Assembly: GCF_000024845.1 (NCBI RefSeq) | Contig: NC_013501.1 | Span: 121,001-185,000 of the forward strand | Origin: Rhodothermus marinus DSM 4252 | Lineage (GTDB): Bacteria > Bacteroidota > Rhodothermia > Rhodothermales > Rhodothermaceae | DNA length: 64,000 bases | Direction: 5' to 3' | In this document: piece after piece, positions 61,595 through 64,000 of the stretch | Numbering within the stretch: the stretch's first letter is position 1 | Layout: every line of letters begins with the position of its first letter | The notes under the pieces: model-generated | Database searches by the model: none | Seen by the model: the letters and a program-made list of their open reading frames with translations, nothing else | What the model was told of the DNA's origin: nothing | Position numbers and translations under genes: made by a program

Positions 61595-61658
61595 GCCTAA
61601 CGGCTTGCTTCAGCGGCGCTGTCGAAGGCGGAGCCCGCTGAAGCAAGTAGTGCTAGAC
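61595..61658 (-). other. attC-like integron recombination site
   Basis: On the plus strand: GCCTAAC (61595-61601), then CTTGCTTCAGCGG (61603-61615), an 18-nt loop, CCGCTGAAGCAAG (a perfect 13-bp complement, 61635-61647), then GCTAGAC (61652-61658). Read with the cassette genes (reverse strand), the core is GTTAGGC, a perfect GTTRRRY, and the inverse core GTCTAGC deviates by one base from RYYYAAC. Length 64 bp, with an unpaired offset between L and R boxes as in true attC sites. It starts 4 nt after the stop of the proximal cassette gene. Confidence 0.65.
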
Positions 61659-61661
61659 GCC

Positions 61662-62417
61662 TTATTCTTCGAGGCGAACAAAATAATTGCGGTTAAAATC
61701 CACCTCATTATCTGAAGGGGGCTCAGTACCTATTCCCACACGAATCACCATCAAATAGAGAGGTGTGCCATATTCTGTCTGATAACCTTTTGCTATGCTT
61801 AAAGCCTTTTCAGTATGCTCCAAGTCAAAACCTAACAAATAGTTTAGTAATGCGGCCGAAAAAGGTTTTGAAAATTTGTACAAAGATATGTCTTTTTTAT
61901 GTGTGGCAATAACCAAATCTGCCGGCACGGTGACTATGTAAGTAGGCCACCAATACTGATTAATGATATTGAAGTCATATAACAGCAATGACGCCCGTGG
62001 AGCATTATCAGTTATCCTTTTGAGTTGTTCAAAATCAATCGCTCGGAAATGTGAGCTGTTCTTATAGCGTTTTTTTGCTTCCAGAAATGCAACACCCTTA
62101 ATTGTATCTCCATCAGGATACTTTGTGACAACTAATATGGCTACATCTCCAAACTTATTTTCTTTGCCCCCTGTCATTTTATAAGCATCCCATTTTACCT
62201 CCACTTTATGATGTCGTAAATCTGGTTTAGTGTATGGGTGTAAGTGAATTGAAGTTGGTTGTGGCAATTCCGTGCGCAGGGATTTAAGAAGGCTGCGCGT
62301 TATAAAATCTTCGTCCCAATCGCGAGGATAGCTTTCTTTAATATTTTTACGTATAATATATTGTTCGATAAAGCACATAAAAGAAAATGAAAATTTGCAA
62401 TTTACGAAGATGTACAT
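61662..62417 (-). CDS. Cassette gene: predicted PD-(D/E)XK nuclease-fold protein
   Basis: About 251 residues from the ATG at 62417, with a later ATG at 62378 also possible; no clear ribosome site helps. The central part reads FGDVAILVVTKYPDG, then KGVAFLEAKKRYKN, then AIDFEQLKRITDN. That is the Asp ... Glu-x-Lys spacing of PD-(D/E)XK nucleases (D of GDVA, E-A-K of FLEAKKR) with a following Gln-Leu helix. The C-terminal half (WWPTYIVTVPADLVIATH, LLNYLLGFDLEHTEKALSIAKGY) is unassigned. The fold is inferred from motif and spacing only. It is strongly AT-rich. Proximal cassette of the integron, followed directly by the attC site. Restriction or defence is possible, not shown. Confidence 0.6.
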   Translation of the reverse strand: MYIFVNCKFSFSFMCFIEQYIIRKNIKESYPRDWDEDFITRSLLKSLRTELPQPTSIHLHPYTKPDLRHHKVEVKWDAYKMTGGKENKFGDVAILVVTKYPDGDTIKGVAFLEAKKRYKNSSHFRAIDFEQLKRITDNAPRASLLLYDFNIINQYWWPTYIVTVPADLVIATHKKDISLYKFSKPFSAALLNYLLGFDLEHTEKALSIAKGYQTEYGTPLYLMVIRVGIGTEPPSDNEVDFNRNYFVRLEE

Positions 62418-62648
62418 GGTGCAATCGCACTTCAATTCATTTGTTGAGCTAATTTATTCCCACTTTGTGGAATTGTTCCGTTTCTGCAATTCTCAGAAGC
62501 AATTGGAAATGCAGATTTTGACGAACTAGGGTTGCTTCCATGTGCTGCTCGATGACTCCGTTGTGGAAAAGAACATGTGTGTTGTAATTAAAAACTTTCT
62601 CATGTCAAGCCTTCCACAATAACCGCCCATCCGTCTACGACATCAGCT
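62418..62648. other. Region between first cassette gene and integrase remnant (expected attI side)
   Basis: About 230 nt, AT-rich. No open frame, no clear GTTRRRY/RYYYAAC pair and no firm promoter could be seen. GTTGAGC at 62443-62449 fits the core consensus in isolation. In an integron this interval would hold attI and the cassette promoter Pc. Confidence 0.3.
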
Positions 62649-62834
62649 ATGCTCTTCGACTACGTGCATGAGGTGTTGCACCGAAAGCACTACGCTTACC
62701 ACACCGAGCAGGCCTAGTTTCACTGAACCAAACGCTACATTCTTTGTCACAACAGGCATCACTCGAAAGACCTAGGCGATGCGGAAAATGGAGGCCTTAC
62801 CTACCTCGCTGTAGAAGAAAACGTCGCCACCAGC
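62649..62834 (+). pseudogene. Integron-type tyrosine recombinase (intI), 5' fragment with stops
   Basis: Translating from the ATG at 62649 gives LFDYVHEVLHRKHYAYHTEQA, stop, FH, stop, TKRYILCHNRHHSKDLGDAE and YLAVEENVATS. This follows the N-terminal SAM-like domain of integron integrases (R-x-K-H-Y-A-Y-R-T-E-Q-A-Y-x-H-W-I-x-R-x-I, F-H-x-x-R-H-P-x-x-M-G-x-x-E, F-L-T-x-L-A-V-x-x-x-V-x-x-S-T-Q). Two in-frame stops replace the Tyr and Trp codons, and small indels are present. The catalytic domain (Arg, His, Arg, Tyr) is absent because the match ends abruptly at an SDR fragment. Dead remnant, transcribed away from the cassettes as intI should be. Confidence 0.65.
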
Positions 62835-62835
62835 C

Positions 62836-63012
62836 ACGCAGGTCTGGCTGGCCGTGAGCGACGATCCACGGGCCAAGGTCAGCGGCCGTTACTTCTACCA
62901 CATGCGCGAGGTGCCCTGTCACCCGCTGGCCGACGAGGTAGCCCTGCAGGAGGCCTTTCTGGAAACCTGCGCGCAGTGCACCGGCGTCCGCTTTCCGTCC
63001 GATCCGGTCTGA
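62836..63012 (+). pseudogene. 3' fragment of an SDR oxidoreductase gene
   Basis: 58 codons in frame to the TGA at 63010: TQVWLAVSDDPRAKVSGRYF, YHMREVPCHPLADEVALQEA, FLETCAQCTGVRFP. This is the characteristic C-terminus of SDR family enzymes (VSDDPxAKVSGRYFYH..., ending TGVRFP). The rest of the gene is missing. Base composition returns to the high GC of the chromosome here, marking the right edge of the island. The lost gene was probably another member of the dehydrogenase/aldo-keto reductase cluster. Confidence 0.7.
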
Positions 63013-63045
63013 ACTAGGCCTGCGCGATCTATTTACTCACATTTT

Positions 63046-63076
63046 GGAAGATCGTACAAAAAAGACGGAAGATCGT
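63046..63076. repeat. 10-bp direct repeat spaced by two helical turns
   Basis: GGAAGATCGT at 63046-63055 and again at 63067-63076. The start-to-start distance is 21 bp, so both copies face the same side of the DNA. It lies 66 nt upstream of the beta-barrel gene and may be a binding site for an activator. Inferred. Confidence 0.4.
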
Positions 63077-63083
63077 CCTGTCC

Positions 63084-63141
63084 ACTCCCGGCATGGTTTG
63101 CGTAAACTCGGGGCGCGTTGTCGAAAACACATGCCGGGAGT
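63084..63141 (+). promoter_or_regulatory. Inverted repeat that pairs the ribosome binding site of the barrel gene
   Basis: ACTCCCGGCATG (63084-63095) and CATGCCGGGAGT (63130-63141), 12 perfectly paired bases around a 34-nt loop. The right arm contains the ribosome site GGGAG and ends at the base before the ATG at 63142. In RNA the stem would hide the ribosome site. No T-run follows, so it is not a terminator. Confidence 0.55.
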
Positions 63142-63885
63142 ATGCGGGTCAGCTGTGAATTGCTTCTGTTAGCATGGCGGCTGCTGGTGCTTGTCGGGCT
63201 GGTCTGGCTGGTGCAGCCATGCGGCGTCCGGGCGCAGGGCTTGCCGGTGAGGGGGAGCGTGGGCATAACGAATAAAGGGATCTCGTTTGTACCGGCGTTT
63301 TCACTGGGGAAACCGGCTATCGCATTCAGCAATGCCATCGGCCGGCGACTGCGGTTTGAGCCTGAGCTGCGCTTTGCACTGGAAGACGGCCGGCCCTGGT
63401 CGTTTATTTTCTGGTGGCGGTACGATCTGCGCTCCGATGAAAAATGGTATCTGCGGGTGGGGGCCCATCCGGCACTGTCTTTCACGACCCGGACGGTTGA
63501 GGGCGAAGAACTGATCGTGGCCCGGCGGTTTCTGGCCGGCGAAGTGGCTGTCCGGTATCGTCTGACGCCACAAGTTTTGGCCGGTGTGTACTACCTTTAC
63601 GCGCATGGTCTGGAGCCCTCGGTGCACCGCCACGGCCATTTTCTTTCCGTACAAGCCGGCCTGACATTTTCCGTTCATCCGGGCTGGGTGCTCGGCCTTT
63701 ATCCTCAGGTGTACTACCTGCGTCTGGATGAGCGCCAAGGCTTCTACGCGGCCACGAGTCTGACGCTGAGCCCGCCCCGAACGCCTTTCTCGCTGAGCGT
63801 GCTCGTTAACAAAATCCTGCACACCCGTATTACCGGCGAAGACTGGCTCTGGAACGTCAGCCTGATCTATCGCTATCGGATGTGA
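63142..63885 (+). CDS. Outer-membrane beta-barrel protein, hypothetical
   Basis: 247 residues from the ATG at 63142, chosen for the GGGAG ribosome site directly upstream and because it begins a signal peptide (LLLLAWRLLVLVGLVWLVQP to VRAQG). The frame's earlier ATG-like start at 63118 has no such support. The mature part alternates hydrophobic and polar residues in about eight to ten strands (AIGRRLRFEPELRFALEDG, SFIFWWRYDLRSDEKWYLRVG, QVLAGVYYLYAHG, WVLGLYPQVYYLRLD) and ends WLWNVSLIYRYRM, barrel-like. No family recognised beyond a general outer-membrane barrel. Possibly under translational control by the upstream hairpin. Confidence 0.75.
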   Translation: MRVSCELLLLAWRLLVLVGLVWLVQPCGVRAQGLPVRGSVGITNKGISFVPAFSLGKPAIAFSNAIGRRLRFEPELRFALEDGRPWSFIFWWRYDLRSDEKWYLRVGAHPALSFTTRTVEGEELIVARRFLAGEVAVRYRLTPQVLAGVYYLYAHGLEPSVHRHGHFLSVQAGLTFSVHPGWVLGLYPQVYYLRLDERQGFYAATSLTLSPPRTPFSLSVLVNKILHTRITGEDWLWNVSLIYRYRM

Positions 63886-63925
63886 TCCCGGCCGGCGGCA
63901 CCGTTTTTGGTAGAAACGGCGCAGG

Positions 63926-63949
63926 AAAAGGCGAGAAAGTTCGCTTTTT
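63926..63949 (+). terminator. Possible terminator after the barrel gene
   Basis: AAAA(G)GCGA (63926-63934) pairs with TCGCTTTT (63941-63948) with one bulged G and a six-base loop, ending in a run of five Ts. It lies about 40 nt after the stop codon. Short stem, so moderate support. Confidence 0.4.
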
Positions 63950-64000
63950 CTCCTTTGACTTCTTGCCACAAAAGCCGTTTCTTTACACCGGTGTACAGGA

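Larger units (their letters stand above)
60706..62836. mobile_element. Decayed chromosomal integron island with two gene cassettes
   Basis: A 2.1-kb block, much richer in A and T than its surroundings, between a truncated esterase and an SDR fragment. It contains two reverse-strand genes, one attC-like site between them, and, at the right end and divergent from the cassettes, a broken 5' fragment of an integron-type integrase gene. Divergent integrase and cassette genes with attC directly after each cassette gene is the integron plan. No attI site could be pinned down. The left cassette's attC is degenerate or partly deleted. Treated here as an immobile remnant. Confidence 0.6.

Noticed and set aside
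63084..63141. Inverted repeat considered as a terminator
   Set aside because: A 34-nt loop, no T-run on either strand, and a gene starts at once after it.

Overview
The window looks like a chromosomal segment of a thermophilic member of the Rhodothermota, most likely Rhodothermus marinus or a close relative. Evidence: high GC, a GH16 laminarinase and a GH37 trehalase of the kinds known from that species, a short primary sigma factor without region 1.1 (typical of the Bacteroidota/Rhodothermota side of the tree), and promoters resembling the Bacteroidetes -33/-7 pattern (TTG-type box, 19-21 nt, TAnnTT-type box). About 60 protein genes are packed tightly on both strands. I saw no rRNA or tRNA gene and no CRISPR array.

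Layout. 1-6.4 kb: secreted laminarinase, a frameshifted nucleotidyltransferase with its small partner, an acuB-acuC-ROK kinase operon, an RlpA-like protein, a DJ-1/PfpI protein and a cold-shock protein. 6.6-11.4 kb: serine carboxypeptidase, trehalase, methyltransferase and alcohol dehydrogenase, all forward. 11.4-18.3 kb, mostly reverse: GlsB-like, TauE/SafE, S41 protease, TatC, phosphoribosyltransferase, GlyA, DUF4359 and DUF4159 proteins. 18.4-29.8 kb: DUF1028 protein, repeat-bearing coiled-coil protein, lactate dehydrogenase, GDSL lipase, FadL porin, then forward an ATP-grasp ligase, a lysine-aminomutase-like radical SAM enzyme, a degenerate GGDEF membrane protein and the TrkH/TrkA potassium system. 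29.8-37 kb: a metallopeptidase/beta-propeller protein, then an MscS-type channel overlapping a 1016-residue coiled-coil P-loop protein. 37-52.6 kb is mostly housekeeping: sigma factor, GH3 adenylating enzyme, folP-cdaA-pcm, aroE, tenA, pgeF, OmpA-like lipoprotein, SDR, DUF368, TPR protein, tmk and fur.

52.6-55.8 kb is a heme-copper oxidoreductase operon with a CuA subunit II. Its subunit I lacks the active-site tyrosine of oxygen reductases (GHGSQQ replaces GHxxxY), so it is better read as a nitric-oxide-reductase-like enzyme. A 52-residue membrane subunit opens the operon. 55.9-60.4 kb holds a YqhC-like AraC regulator divergent from an alcohol dehydrogenase, two aldo-keto reductases and a DUF2255 protein, which together look like a reactive-aldehyde response cluster.

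The most unusual region is 60.7-62.84 kb, an AT-rich island interrupting that cluster. I read it as the remains of a chromosomal integron. It has two reverse-strand cassette genes, an attC-like site (13-bp perfect L-box inverted repeat, intact GTTRRRY core) directly after the first cassette gene, and, divergent from the cassettes, a stop-riddled 5' fragment of an integron-type tyrosine recombinase. The island is flanked by a 3'-truncated esterase gene and by the last ~58 codons of an SDR gene, so its arrival or later deletion removed parts of both neighbours. To its right, a beta-barrel gene has its ribosome binding site inside a perfect 12-bp inverted repeat.
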